A stretch of DNA of 64,000 nucleotides. It comes from Citroniella saccharovorans (GTDB lineage Bacteria; Bacillota; Clostridia; Tissierellales; Peptoniphilaceae). The notes beneath the pieces are model-generated. The model was not told the DNA's origin. It searched no databases and saw only the letters and a list, made by a program, of their open reading frames with translations. The stretch's first letter is position 1. Each line of letters opens with the position of its first letter. The position numbers and the translations under genes were made by a program. The stretch is from contig NZ_JAYKOT010000003.1 in assembly GCF_035481615.1 (NCBI RefSeq), positions 558,001 through 622,000 of the forward strand, given 5' to 3'. Shown here one piece after another: positions 32,881-41,172 of the stretch.

Positions 32881-33488
32881 TATTTTTGATTTTCTAATAC
32901 ATACTTTACTTTTTCATCCTTCAATAGCTTTTCTCTGAATCTTTTTATATTTGGATACTCAGTCCAAGACTTAGGAGTAAATTCTGCCCAGCCACTTAAG
33001 ATAAATAAATAGGCATCCAAAACAGTTTTTTTGTCCTTATATATATGATCTCTATCACCTAATAAAGTATCAATATATGATAGAATTGAATCTATTCTTG
33101 GATAAGCAGCCTTTCTAATTTTATCTAAAGATTCTTCATCAGTATCTAATGTGTATCTTTTAGGGGCAAATATTGGGCCAAAAGAAGGGTGCAAATCACT
33201 TGATATCAATAAAATAAGTTGGTTAAATAGAAACCTATCTTCTATACTATCATCTGGGCCAAGATTCATCTCTGGATATTTTTCAGCCAGAAAAGTAATT
33301 ATGGCTCCAAGTTCAGTTTTTATTTTTCCTCCATCTGTTTCAAGTGCAGGAACGCTTCCTAATGGATTTATTTTTTTATATTCTTCACTTCCTAAATTTG
33401 CTTTTTCTACTTCATAGTTAGCTCCAAGCCATTCTAAAGAGATCCAAACAGCTAGTGAGCAAGTATCCGGTGCGTAGTATAATTTCAT
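32880..33488 (-). CDS. Glutathione S-transferase-like protein
   Basis: This 202-aa protein has a thioredoxin-fold N-terminal domain (MKLYYAPDTCSLAVWISLEW, about 1-75) and an alpha-helical C-terminal domain. Cys10 in the YAPDTCSLA context matches the active-site cysteine of beta-class GSTs. NPLGSVPALETDGG has the conserved cis-proline (VPAL), and TELGAIITFLAEKYP matches the glutathione gamma-glutamyl site. Such proteins are common in Proteobacteria and rare in anaerobic Firmicutes, so transfer is possible. The real thiol substrate is unknown. Single gene with an AAGGAGG site. Confidence 0.85.
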   Translation of the reverse strand: MKLYYAPDTCSLAVWISLEWLGANYEVEKANLGSEEYKKINPLGSVPALETDGGKIKTELGAIITFLAEKYPEMNLGPDDSIEDRFLFNQLILLISSDLHPSFGPIFAPKRYTLDTDEESLDKIRKAAYPRIDSILSYIDTLLGDRDHIYKDKKTVLDAYLFILSGWAEFTPKSWTEYPNIKRFREKLLKDEKVKYVLENQK

Positions 33489-33552
33489 TATTACCTCCTT
33501 GAAAATTTTTTACATTTATTATATACCCCTTATTAGCTATATTTCTATTTAC

Positions 33553-33581
33553 TTGACATTATTAAATTTTATTATTATAAT
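33553..33581 (+). promoter_or_regulatory. Promoter of the trpS T-box transcript
   Basis: TTGACA at 33553-33558 and TATAAT at 33576-33581 with a 17-bp spacer, a full consensus match directly upstream of the T-box leader. Confidence 0.88.
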
Positions 33582-33592
33582 TTATTTAAATT

Positions 33593-33800
33593 CGTTGAAA
33601 AAGAAGAGTAGCTAGGAAAACTAGTTTAGAGAGTTCTTGCTTGGTGAAAAAGAATCTGGGATTTTTAGTGAATGGGCCTTTTTCGGAAGCCTTTAGAATT
33701 CATATTTAGGCCGCTTGCAAGCGTTAAAACTAATTAAGTTATAAAATTGGATGGTACCGTAGACTCACTGTTTGCTCCTTGAGAGTAAGCAGTTTTTTAT
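33593..33800 (+). ncRNA. T-box leader controlling trpS
   Basis: Stem I starts with the typical GAAGAGTAGCTAGG stretch (about 33603-33616). The T-box core TGGTACCG is at 33752-33759. A terminator follows: ACTGTTTGCTC (33767-33777) pairs, with G-U pairs, with GAGTAAGCAGT (33783-33793), then a T-run. Two UGG triplets in the specifier region (33657-33659 and 33673-33675) fit tRNA-Trp. T-box RNAs read through when the cognate tRNA is uncharged, which agrees with trpS downstream. Confidence 0.92.
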
Positions 33801-33830
33801 TTTTATAATTATATATTTTAGGAGGATATT

Positions 33831-34829
33831 ATGACTGAAAAGAAAATCGTATTTAGTGGAATCCAGCCTTCTGGAAATCTAACAATTGGTAATTTTTTAG
33901 GAGCAATGAAATATTTTGTAGGTCTACAAGAAGACTATGAATGTTTTTTTGCTGTTGCTGATATGCATGCTATAACTGTTCCTAAAATCCCCAAAGATTT
34001 AAGAAAACAATCATTGGAGCTTATTGCCCTATATCTTGCAACTGGAATTGATCCAAAAAAAAGCACAATTTTTATTCAATCACACGTTCATCAGCACGCA
34101 GAACTCGCATGGGTTTTATCTAGCATATCTTATATGGGTCAGCTTTCTAGAATGACACAGTACAAAGATAAGCTTCAAAAAGCTGGGGAGGAAAATAATA
34201 ATTCTGCTTTATTTATGTATCCTGTACTTATGGCAGCTGATATTCTTCTTTATCAAACAGACTTAGTACCGGTTGGAGAAGATCAGAAACAGCACTTGGA
34301 GCTTGCCAGGGATTTAGCTATTAGATTTAACTCAAAATATTCTGAAACATTTAAGGTACCTGATGGACTTATTCCAAAATCTAATGGTAGGATTATGTCC
34401 TTAAAGAATGCTTCTTCAAAGATGAGTAAATCTGATCCAGATCCTAATTCAGCTATCTATATATTAGATGATAGGGATACAATTATTAGAAAAGTTAGAA
34501 AAGCTGTAACTGATTCACTTGGAAACTTTTCATATAATGATGAACAAAAAGAGTTAAAGAATCTTATAAATATATATAAGGCTTTTTCAGATATGGAAAT
34601 AGAAGATATTGTTAGGGAATATGAGGGCGAAAATTATAGTAGATTTAAACAAGATTTAGGAGAGCTAATTGATTCTAAACTAACTCCTATTAGAGAAAAC
34701 TATTTTGAAATTTTAGAGGATAAGGAATATTTAAATAAAGTTTTAAAAGAATCAGGAGAAAAAGCATCTTACTTTGCAAATAAAACTTTAAGAAAGGTCT
34801 ATAAAAAAGTAGGATTTTATCAGCTTTAG
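33831..34829 (+). CDS. trpS: Tryptophanyl-tRNA synthetase
   Basis: This 332-aa class-I synthetase charges tRNA-Trp. The Rossmann HIGH-type motif is TIGNFLG (residues 18-24) after SGIQPSG. The KMSKS motif is exact (SSKMSKSDPD, about residue 197). VGEDQKQHLELARD is also typical of TrpS. Length is normal. AGGAGG lies just before ATG 33831, and expression is controlled by the T-box leader. Confidence 0.97.
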   Translation: MTEKKIVFSGIQPSGNLTIGNFLGAMKYFVGLQEDYECFFAVADMHAITVPKIPKDLRKQSLELIALYLATGIDPKKSTIFIQSHVHQHAELAWVLSSISYMGQLSRMTQYKDKLQKAGEENNNSALFMYPVLMAADILLYQTDLVPVGEDQKQHLELARDLAIRFNSKYSETFKVPDGLIPKSNGRIMSLKNASSKMSKSDPDPNSAIYILDDRDTIIRKVRKAVTDSLGNFSYNDEQKELKNLINIYKAFSDMEIEDIVREYEGENYSRFKQDLGELIDSKLTPIRENYFEILEDKEYLNKVLKESGEKASYFANKTLRKVYKKVGFYQL

Positions 34830-34960
34830 GATTATAAATCATTTATTTTTTTAAAATTTATCTTTATTCCAGATTTAATTTGTGATAAAATTAATTTGGG
34901 AAAAATTTGATATATTTGTTCATTTTATGAGATTTATCCTTACATTAATGGAGGAAAATA

Positions 34961-36580
34961 ATGAAAGTTAAGTTTTTAGGAGCGAGCAGGATTGTAACAG
35001 GTTCTAATATTTTAGTTGAAACTGAAAATGAAAAATTTTTAATCGATTGCGGCATGTTCCAAGGATCAAAAGAACTTGAAAAAAGAAACTGGGAGGATTT
35101 TAAATTTAATCCTTCTGAGATTGATTTTATGCTTTTATCCCATGCTCATATTGACCATAGCGGAAGAATTCCAAAGCTTGTAAATGAAGGTTTTAAAGGA
35201 ACTATATATACTACAAATGCCACTAAGGATCTTTTGGATGTTATGCTAAAAGATAGTGCAAAAATCCAGGAAAATGACGCTGACTGGGAAAATAAAAAAA
35301 GAAAAAGAGCTGGTAAAAAAGCTATAAAACCGTTATATACTACAAACGATGCAAAAAACTCATTAAAATATGTAAAGGACCTGAATTATGATTCTTTTTA
35401 CAAGATAAATGATAGTATTAGTGTAAGATTTTTAAATGCAGGTCACATGCTAGGTTCGAGCATAATTGAAATTTATGTTAAAGAATCCAGTGGAACATCT
35501 AAACTTGTTTTTTCAGGTGATCTTGGTATGCCGGGTAGGCCAATATTAAAGGATCCTAAATTTGTCGATTCTTGCGATTATTTAATTATTGAGTCAACTT
35601 ATGGAAATACAGTACATGAAGATTATAAGTCGCAGATTAAAAAACTTATTGAAATTATTGAAAACACTACTTCAAATAATGGCACAGTTATAATTCCTGC
35701 ATTTGCTGTTGGTAGAACTCAAGAAATTATTTATGAACTAAATAATTACTATGAAAAACTAGGTAAGGCTTATCAATACAAAAAAATACCTATATACATT
35801 GATTCACCAATGGCTGTTAAATCTACAAAAGTATTTACAAGAAATTCTTATGACTTTGACGATGAAGCTAAAGAAAAGATTTTGTCTGGGGATAATGTTT
35901 TTAAATTCGATAATTTACATTATGTTGAGGATGTTAACGAGTCAAAAATGCTAAATCAAGTTAAGTTTCCTAGGGTAATAATTTCTTCATCTGGAATGGC
36001 AACAGCAGGTAGGGTTAGGCACCACTTAAAGCATAATCTCTATGATGAAAATTCTTCTGTAGTTTTTGTTGGTTATCAAGCAGAGGGTTCACTTGGAAGA
36101 ATTCTAATTGATGGGGCAAAAACTGTGAAATTATTAGGAGAAGAAATTGCAGTTAAGGCAGCGATTTATAGGATTGAAGGGGTTTCAGGTCATGCAGATG
36201 AGCCATTTTTATTAGAGTGGGTTAATTCTATAAAGAAAAAGCCAAAGAAAATTTTCCTAGTTCATGGGGAAGAAGATCAGATGCTTCCATTTCAAAAAGC
36301 CCTAATAGAAAATTTAGGTTTAAATGCTGAGATAGCAGAAGAAAATATAGAGTATGATCTAAAAGCATTTGATGAAAAAGACTATGAAGAAATATATTCT
36401 AATTCTTCTAGTATTGATCACTCTATTGTAAACCTTGAAGCAAAAATTGAAAATTTAAGGAAGATTAAAAAGACTATTGAAAAAGATAATATTTCTATTG
36501 AACAAAAAAATCTTTTAGAAGAAAAGATAAAAGATATCTCAAGAGATATTATGGATATAAATATGATTTTAGGAAAGTAG
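34961..36580 (+). CDS. MBL-fold / beta-CASP RNA metallohydrolase
   Basis: The protein has 539 aa. A metallo-beta-lactamase domain (1-200) carries the zinc motif SHAHIDHSG (HxHxDH, about 66-74), LNAGHMLGSS and FSGDLGMPGRP. A beta-CASP cap (about 245-370) has IDSPMAV and SSSGMATAGRVRHHL. An RMMBL segment has GVSGHADEPFL and FLVHGEEDQM. This layout is that of bacterial CPSF73/Ysh1-type hydrolases that cut RNA; specificity is unknown. A lysine/glutamate-rich C-terminal tail of about 70 residues looks coiled-coil. murT starts 9 bases after its stop, so the two probably share a transcript. Confidence 0.9.
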   Translation: MKVKFLGASRIVTGSNILVETENEKFLIDCGMFQGSKELEKRNWEDFKFNPSEIDFMLLSHAHIDHSGRIPKLVNEGFKGTIYTTNATKDLLDVMLKDSAKIQENDADWENKKRKRAGKKAIKPLYTTNDAKNSLKYVKDLNYDSFYKINDSISVRFLNAGHMLGSSIIEIYVKESSGTSKLVFSGDLGMPGRPILKDPKFVDSCDYLIIESTYGNTVHEDYKSQIKKLIEIIENTTSNNGTVIIPAFAVGRTQEIIYELNNYYEKLGKAYQYKKIPIYIDSPMAVKSTKVFTRNSYDFDDEAKEKILSGDNVFKFDNLHYVEDVNESKMLNQVKFPRVIISSSGMATAGRVRHHLKHNLYDENSSVVFVGYQAEGSLGRILIDGAKTVKLLGEEIAVKAAIYRIEGVSGHADEPFLLEWVNSIKKKPKKIFLVHGEEDQMLPFQKALIENLGLNAEIAEENIEYDLKAFDEKDYEEIYSNSSSIDHSIVNLEAKIENLRKIKKTIEKDNISIEQKNLLEEKIKDISRDIMDINMILGK

Positions 36581-36589
36581 GAAGAATAT

Positions 36590-37882
36590 ATGACAAAGCT
36601 TGCTATAATTTTAGCAAAAATAATTATATTTTTTGGAGATATTTTTAAAAGAGGTTCAGCTCTTCCTGGATATATAGCCCAAAAAATAGATAAAAATATT
36701 TTTAATAATTTACAATATCCACAAAATATTATTATGGTGACAGGGACAAATGGAAAGACTTCAACAACTAACTTTATTGCCAGAATAATTTCTGGTTCAC
36801 CCTATAAGGTAATAGTAAACAAAGAGGGAGCAAATATGCCACAGGGAATCTTAACTTGTTTACTTAGAAATGCGAGCATAAGTGGTAAGGTTAATTCGGA
36901 TGTTGCTGTATTAGAAGTCGATGAAGGATTTTTAGGATCAATTATTTCTAAAATAAAACCAAATTATTTACTAATAACAAATTTATTTGATGACCAAGTT
37001 GATAGGTTTGGAACAAGTTATGACCTACAAAACAAATTAAAGGAAATTGATTATTCTGGAATTAAGCTTGTTTTAAATGCAAATGATCCTCTACTTGTGG
37101 ATCTTTCTAAAAAAGTTAGTGCTGATGAGATAATATATTTTGGGCTTGATTCTTATAAAGATGAAGAAAATAATTTTTCTGTAGCCTGTCCAAATTGTAA
37201 AAAGCCTTTAACTTATTCCAATACTATGTACTCAAAAATTGGAATATTTTCTTGTAGCTGCGGACTAGCTACACCTAAAGCCAAATATTTAGCTGAAAAT
37301 ATAAATATTAATAGTGGAGAATTTACTCTAAATTCACATAAATTTACTTCAAATTACAAAACGGATTATTTTATTTTTAATTTGCTAGGAGCTATAAGTA
37401 TCTGTAAGGAACTTGGTCTAACCAATAGTTTAATTGATAAGCAGATTGAGGATTTTGAAATAAAAGGTGGCAGATTAGAGAAATTTACTTTTAATGGAGA
37501 GGATTCATTTTTAAATCTAATAAAAAATCCAGCTGGACTTTCAGCATCCCTATCATATATAGAATCATTAAAAAGAGATAATTTTAATTTATATCTTGGG
37601 GTAAATAAAAACCCGGCTGATGGAACTGATGCTTCTTGGCTTTCTAAAGTTGATTTTTCTCTTCTAAAGTCTGCATCAGTAAATAAAATTTTTATTGAAG
37701 GCGGAGCATTGGAAGAAATAAAAGATGCTTTTAGAAATCAAAACATTGATGAAAATAAAATTATTTCAAATTTATCTACTGAAGAAATTGTAAAAGAGAT
37801 GAAAAATGATAATAGGCAAGCTTTTTTCTTGGTAAATTATACAAAAATGGCTGATCTTAGATCGGCTCTTGGCTTAAATTAA
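36590..37882 (+). CDS. murT: Lipid II isoglutaminyl synthase subunit MurT
   Basis: This 430-aa Mur-ligase-type protein has a P-loop (VTGTNGKTSTTNFIA, about 47-61), a Cys4 zinc ribbon inserted in the central domain (CPNCKKPL ... FSCSCG, about 201-227) and the C-terminal DUF1727 domain. With GatD it amidates the alpha-carboxyl of D-Glu in lipid II. Nearly all known murT genes are followed by gatD; here the next gene is a MATE exporter and none upstream is gatD. GatD must lie elsewhere, or the pair is rearranged. Confidence 0.93.
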   Translation: MTKLAIILAKIIIFFGDIFKRGSALPGYIAQKIDKNIFNNLQYPQNIIMVTGTNGKTSTTNFIARIISGSPYKVIVNKEGANMPQGILTCLLRNASISGKVNSDVAVLEVDEGFLGSIISKIKPNYLLITNLFDDQVDRFGTSYDLQNKLKEIDYSGIKLVLNANDPLLVDLSKKVSADEIIYFGLDSYKDEENNFSVACPNCKKPLTYSNTMYSKIGIFSCSCGLATPKAKYLAENININSGEFTLNSHKFTSNYKTDYFIFNLLGAISICKELGLTNSLIDKQIEDFEIKGGRLEKFTFNGEDSFLNLIKNPAGLSASLSYIESLKRDNFNLYLGVNKNPADGTDASWLSKVDFSLLKSASVNKIFIEGGALEEIKDAFRNQNIDENKIISNLSTEEIVKEMKNDNRQAFFLVNYTKMADLRSALGLN

Positions 37883-37893
37883 TTTTTTTATCA

Positions 37894-37921
37894 TTGACAC
37901 ATTTAAATATATTGTTATAAT
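37894..37921 (+). promoter_or_regulatory. Consensus promoter in the murT-MATE gap
   Basis: TTGACA at 37894-37899 and TATAAT at 37916-37921, 16-bp spacer. The predicted start (about 37928) falls exactly at the foot of the hairpin that follows. Confidence 0.75.
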
Positions 37922-37927
37922 GAAAAG

Positions 37928-37968
37928 AGTCTACTTAAATTCAGAAAGTTTATTTAATAGACTTTTTT
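37928..37968 (+). terminator. Strong hairpin with T-run after the promoter (terminator, attenuator or small RNA)
   Basis: AGTCTA-C-TTAAAT pairs with ATTTAATAGACT over 12 bp with one bulged C and an 11-base loop, then six T. It may end the murT transcript. Because a consensus promoter points straight into it, it may also make a ~40-nt hairpin RNA or attenuate the MATE gene. Confidence 0.7.
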
Positions 37969-38068
37969 CTATTATTACTTTCATAATTATATTATTTATT
38001 GGTGAAATTTTTAAATAAAATTAGGGAATGTAAAATTATTTTTATGTAAATATAAAGGGGGTTAATTA

Positions 38069-39424
38069 ATGAGAACTAGAGAAGTTGACATGCTAAATGG
38101 AAAGATAACATCGGCGATACTTATGTTTGCCTTACCACTTATGATATCATCAATTCTTCAACTACTTTTTAATGCTGTTGATATTATTGTTGTTGGAAAA
38201 TTTGTAGGACAAAACTCCCTTGCTGCAGTTGGATCTACTGGACCTTTAATAAATTTAATTATAAATTTATTTATGGGGATTTCAATAGGATCTTCAGTAC
38301 TTATGGGGAATTTTTTGGGAGCAAATGATTATAAAAACTCTAAGGAAACTCTTCATACATCCATACTATTTGCTATAGTGTCAGGGGTTCTTATGGTTTT
38401 TATTGGAATATCTACATCAAGACCAATTTTAAAAATGATGGGAACTCCAGATGAAGTTTTAGATCTTGCTATAACATATATAGATATTTTCTATCTAGGC
38501 ATGCCAGGATTTATGCTATACAACTTTGGAGCTGCCATTTTTAGGAGTATAGGAGATACAAAAAGACCTCTTTATTTTTTAACACTTTCAGGCATTATTA
38601 ACGTTATTTTAAATCTTATACTAGTAATTGTATTTCACATGGGGGTTGCAGGGGTAGCTATAGCTACAGTTTTCAGTCAATATGTTTCAGCTATTTTAAT
38701 ACTTGTAGCTCTTACTAGGGGAGATAGATTAAGACTTGATTTTAAAAAATTAAAATTTAATGGAGAAAAGATTAAAGAAATAATTAGGATAGGACTACCT
38801 GCAGGAATCGAGGGTATTTTATTTTCAATTTCAAATGTTCTAATTCAAGCTTCAATTAACTCTTTTGGACCTAGTGTTATGGCTGGAAACACAGCAGCTT
38901 CAAATATAGAGGGCTTTGTTTTTATGGCAATGAATGCACTTTATCAAACATCACTTTCTTTTACAGCAATGAATATGGGAGCAAAAAAATATCATAGGGT
39001 AGATAGTATTACTCTCAAATCAAATATAATTGTATTTATAATTGGTTTAGTGCTTGGACTAGGAGCATATTTTGCTGGAGAATTTTTACTTTCTATATAT
39101 ACAAGTGAAGCTGAAGTTGTAAAATTTGGCCTTGAAAGGCTTATGATAATTTGTACTACCTACGCTATATGTGGTGTTATGGATGTAATGGTAGGTTCTA
39201 TAAGGGGAATTGGATATTCAATTATTCCAACTATAATCACTCTTCTTGGAGTTTGTGTAATAAGAGTTATTTGGATTTATACAGTTTTTAAAATTTATCC
39301 ATACACATATACACTTTACCTATCCTACCCAATCACTTGGCTAATTACTGCTATTATGCATATTATAAGTTATTTAGTTATTAGAAAGAAAAGATTTAAT
39401 CTAAAGCCTCAAAAAGCTGCTTAA
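38069..39424 (+). CDS. MATE-family efflux transporter
   Basis: This 451-aa integral membrane protein has about 12 hydrophobic segments in two homologous halves. The MATE signatures are clear: PLMISSILQLLFNAVDIIVV and FVGQNSLAAVGSTGP near the N-terminus, and LPAGIEGILFSISN opening the second half. Such proteins export cationic compounds using Na+ or H+ gradients; the substrate cannot be read from sequence. Start ATG 38069 has AAAGGGGGT upstream. Confidence 0.93.
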   Translation: MRTREVDMLNGKITSAILMFALPLMISSILQLLFNAVDIIVVGKFVGQNSLAAVGSTGPLINLIINLFMGISIGSSVLMGNFLGANDYKNSKETLHTSILFAIVSGVLMVFIGISTSRPILKMMGTPDEVLDLAITYIDIFYLGMPGFMLYNFGAAIFRSIGDTKRPLYFLTLSGIINVILNLILVIVFHMGVAGVAIATVFSQYVSAILILVALTRGDRLRLDFKKLKFNGEKIKEIIRIGLPAGIEGILFSISNVLIQASINSFGPSVMAGNTAASNIEGFVFMAMNALYQTSLSFTAMNMGAKKYHRVDSITLKSNIIVFIIGLVLGLGAYFAGEFLLSIYTSEAEVVKFGLERLMIICTTYAICGVMDVMVGSIRGIGYSIIPTIITLLGVCVIRVIWIYTVFKIYPYTYTLYLSYPITWLITAIMHIISYLVIRKKRFNLKPQKAA

Positions 39425-39467
39425 AAAATACTTAAATATAAAATTATATAAAAATTTTTTCATTTAT

Positions 39468-39503
39468 AACTAGTGCTATTAATTTTTAGCACTGGTTTTT
39501 TTT
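39468..39503 (+). terminator. Terminator of the MATE gene
   Basis: AACTAGTGCT and AGCACTGGTT form a 10-bp stem (one G-U pair) followed by eight T. Confidence 0.85.
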
Positions 39504-39638
39504 ATTAACGATAATATGTGAAAATTTAGAAATAGTAATAGAATTTGTGTTAATGACCAAAGGTTACAAAATAGGCTTGAAGATGGGCTTTTAAGGTCTC
39601 TAATTCTGGGAGAAAATCCTAGGCAGTGGTCTGGAATT

Positions 39639-40433
39639 ATGCATGAGCATTTGAAAAGGAATATGTCAGATACTGGTAAAGAAAATGCTTTTTTTAATGC
39701 TTTTAGGCTAGCTGTTACTGAAACTGCAAGGGTACAAGTTTGGGCAGGACTAAAGCTAATGAAAGAGGGAGGGTATGATAAGTATATTTGGATAGCTGAA
39801 CCTGGAGCTTGCCACATATGTGCGCCCTATAATAATCAAATTTTCGATATGAAATATGCCAGCATGGGAAACACTCTCCCACCCATGCATCCGTTTTGTA
39901 GATGTAGTGTTGCTGCGTATTATGATATGGATGAAGAGAGATTGTATGACGATATTACTGAGGATGTTTTAAGTGAATTAAAGAATGAAAAAACTGGAGT
40001 ATTTGATTTAAATGAGGTTAATATTGATGGTAATAAATATGTAGTTGATAATAAATTTGTTGTTTTGGATTCTTCTCAGTATGAGAGAGATATTGCAAAA
40101 TGGATTGTTTCTAACATTGGTGGATGTGTTGAATTGCATCCTAGAGTTTTATTCCCTAGTAGAATTAGAACTCCAGATTATATTTGGAATGGTGAAAAGT
40201 GGGATTTAAAAACTATTAATAGCCACTCTAAAAACACGCTGACAACAGCAGTTAAAAACATTAAAAAACAAGCAAATAATGTTATATTAGATATAAGGTC
40301 AGATTCTTATACAAATGATGTACTAAATGCGGAATTAGATAGAATTTACAATAACAAAAGGTATGATTATCTTGAAAAAACAATGATTATAAGGTGTTTT
40401 AAATTGATTGGAATATTTAAAAGAAAAAAATAA
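39639..40433 (+). CDS. Phage MuF-type minor head protein with C-terminal nuclease-like toxin domain (5' truncated)
   Basis: The first ATG is at 39639, but the frame is open and MuF-like from 39522 (a TGA lies at 39519), with no start codon or ribosome site. The gene has therefore lost its 5' end. Residues 1-110 match phage Mu gpF/SPP1 gp7-type head proteins: AFRLAVTETARVQVW, CHICAPYNNQ and LPPMHPFCRC with the usual cysteines and histidine. After a linker (about 120-145), residues about 150-264 are unlike a head protein: HPRVLFPSRIRTPDYIW, WDLKTI and NVILDI resemble CdiA-CT-type, PD-(D/E)xK-like nuclease toxins. MuF-linked polymorphic toxins are known from temperate phages of Firmicutes. A small gene follows as candidate immunity. 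The toxin assignment is inference. Confidence 0.72.
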   Translation: MHEHLKRNMSDTGKENAFFNAFRLAVTETARVQVWAGLKLMKEGGYDKYIWIAEPGACHICAPYNNQIFDMKYASMGNTLPPMHPFCRCSVAAYYDMDEERLYDDITEDVLSELKNEKTGVFDLNEVNIDGNKYVVDNKFVVLDSSQYERDIAKWIVSNIGGCVELHPRVLFPSRIRTPDYIWNGEKWDLKTINSHSKNTLTTAVKNIKKQANNVILDIRSDSYTNDVLNAELDRIYNNKRYDYLEKTMIIRCFKLIGIFKRKK

Positions 40434-40501
40434 TAGGAGTGGCCTCCTCAAACTACTACGATTACTCATAATAGCATTTGGTGGGAAGAGGTACTCCTAT
40501 T
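40432..40501 (+). promoter_or_regulatory. Long intercistronic hairpin between the MuF toxin and the small downstream gene
   Basis: AATAGGAGT-G-GCCTC (40432-40446) pairs with GAGGTACTCCTATT (40488-40501), about 14 bp with one bulged G, around a 41-base loop. The stem begins in the toxin stop codon. There is no long T-run, so it is not a classic terminator. It could be an RNA processing or attenuation element. Confidence 0.65.
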
Positions 40502-40559
40502 CTTATTTATATTATACCCAATTTTACGTTTGATTTCAAGTAAAAGGAGTTGATGATTT

Positions 40560-40820
40560 ATGATTGAAGTAATGATTCCAGATTTTAAATGGAACCAAGA
40601 AAATTGGATTATTAGAAAAGTAGAGTCAATTGAAAATGCTTTTGATGTTATTAAAAACTGTGACGGAAATGTAAAGAACGTATTATTTGATTGCAATTAT
40701 GCTAATGGAATTAATGATGCATTGAAAGAAATCTTCGATAATTTGAAATGGGTAGAAAAAATCATAATAAAACAAGAAAATATATTTGTTGGAATATTTT
40801 GTAAAATATGTAGATACTAG
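40560..40820 (+). CDS. Small protein, candidate immunity protein for the MuF toxin
   Basis: The protein has 86 aa and is not recognised. It is acidic to neutral and soluble, with no signal peptide or membrane segment: it begins MIEVMIPDFKWNQENW and has an aromatic-rich middle and a cysteine pair (CKIC) near the C-terminus. AAAGGAG lies 10 bases before ATG 40560. Position directly after a polymorphic toxin, size and solubility fit an immunity protein. That role is inferred only from context. Confidence 0.6.
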   Translation: MIEVMIPDFKWNQENWIIRKVESIENAFDVIKNCDGNVKNVLFDCNYANGINDALKEIFDNLKWVEKIIIKQENIFVGIFCKICRY

Positions 40821-40858
40821 TAACTATAAATTATTGGTGCTTTTTTATTGGAGGTAAA

Positions 40859-40981
40859 ATGGCTAAGGCTGAAATTTTAGAGATTAAGGGTCCTATTAAG
40901 AGAAGTATGATAGCTGATAATATTGAATTGTTTGAAATAAAAAAAGCGCCTAAATGGCACTTTAAAGCTAGATATTTTTAA
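40859..40981 (+). CDS. Short phage-remnant ORF
   Basis: ATG 40859 has a good GGAGGT site 5 bases upstream and encodes 40 aa, beginning MAKAEILEIKGPIK. The ILEIKGPI start recalls ClpP-type prohead proteases of Firmicutes phages, which lie near the head gene. The rest does not match, so this is probably a truncated or fused leftover. Confidence 0.4.
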   Translation: MAKAEILEIKGPIKRSMIADNIELFEIKKAPKWHFKARYF

Positions 40982-41055
40982 TAAAATTCTGTATAGCGTT
41001 ATTTTATAATTTAAATTTCTTTATTTGTTACTAGTCAAAATTTATAGTATAAAAA

Positions 41056-41131
41056 TGGTCGGGGTGAGAGGATTCGAACCCCCGCCCCATGGTCCCAAAC
41101 CACGTGCGCTACCAAACTGCGCTACACCCCG
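41056..41131 (-). tRNA. tRNA-Pro (anticodon UGG)
   Basis: On the minus strand this folds as a complete cloverleaf: acceptor CGGGGTG/CACCCCG, D stem GCGC/GCGC, anticodon stem CGTGG/CCATG around TTTGGGA (anticodon TGG), T loop TTCGAAT, and an encoded CCA. The variable loop is GGGC, one base shorter than in the neighbouring copy. Confidence 0.95.
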
Positions 41132-41172
41132 ACAAGTACTAAAAAAAGTAAAATATTTAATTATATAATCAA

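Noticed and set aside
39425..39640. attL/attR copy of the tRNA-Pro 3' end on the far side of the phage remnant
   Set aside because: I found no match to the tRNA 3' end there by eye.
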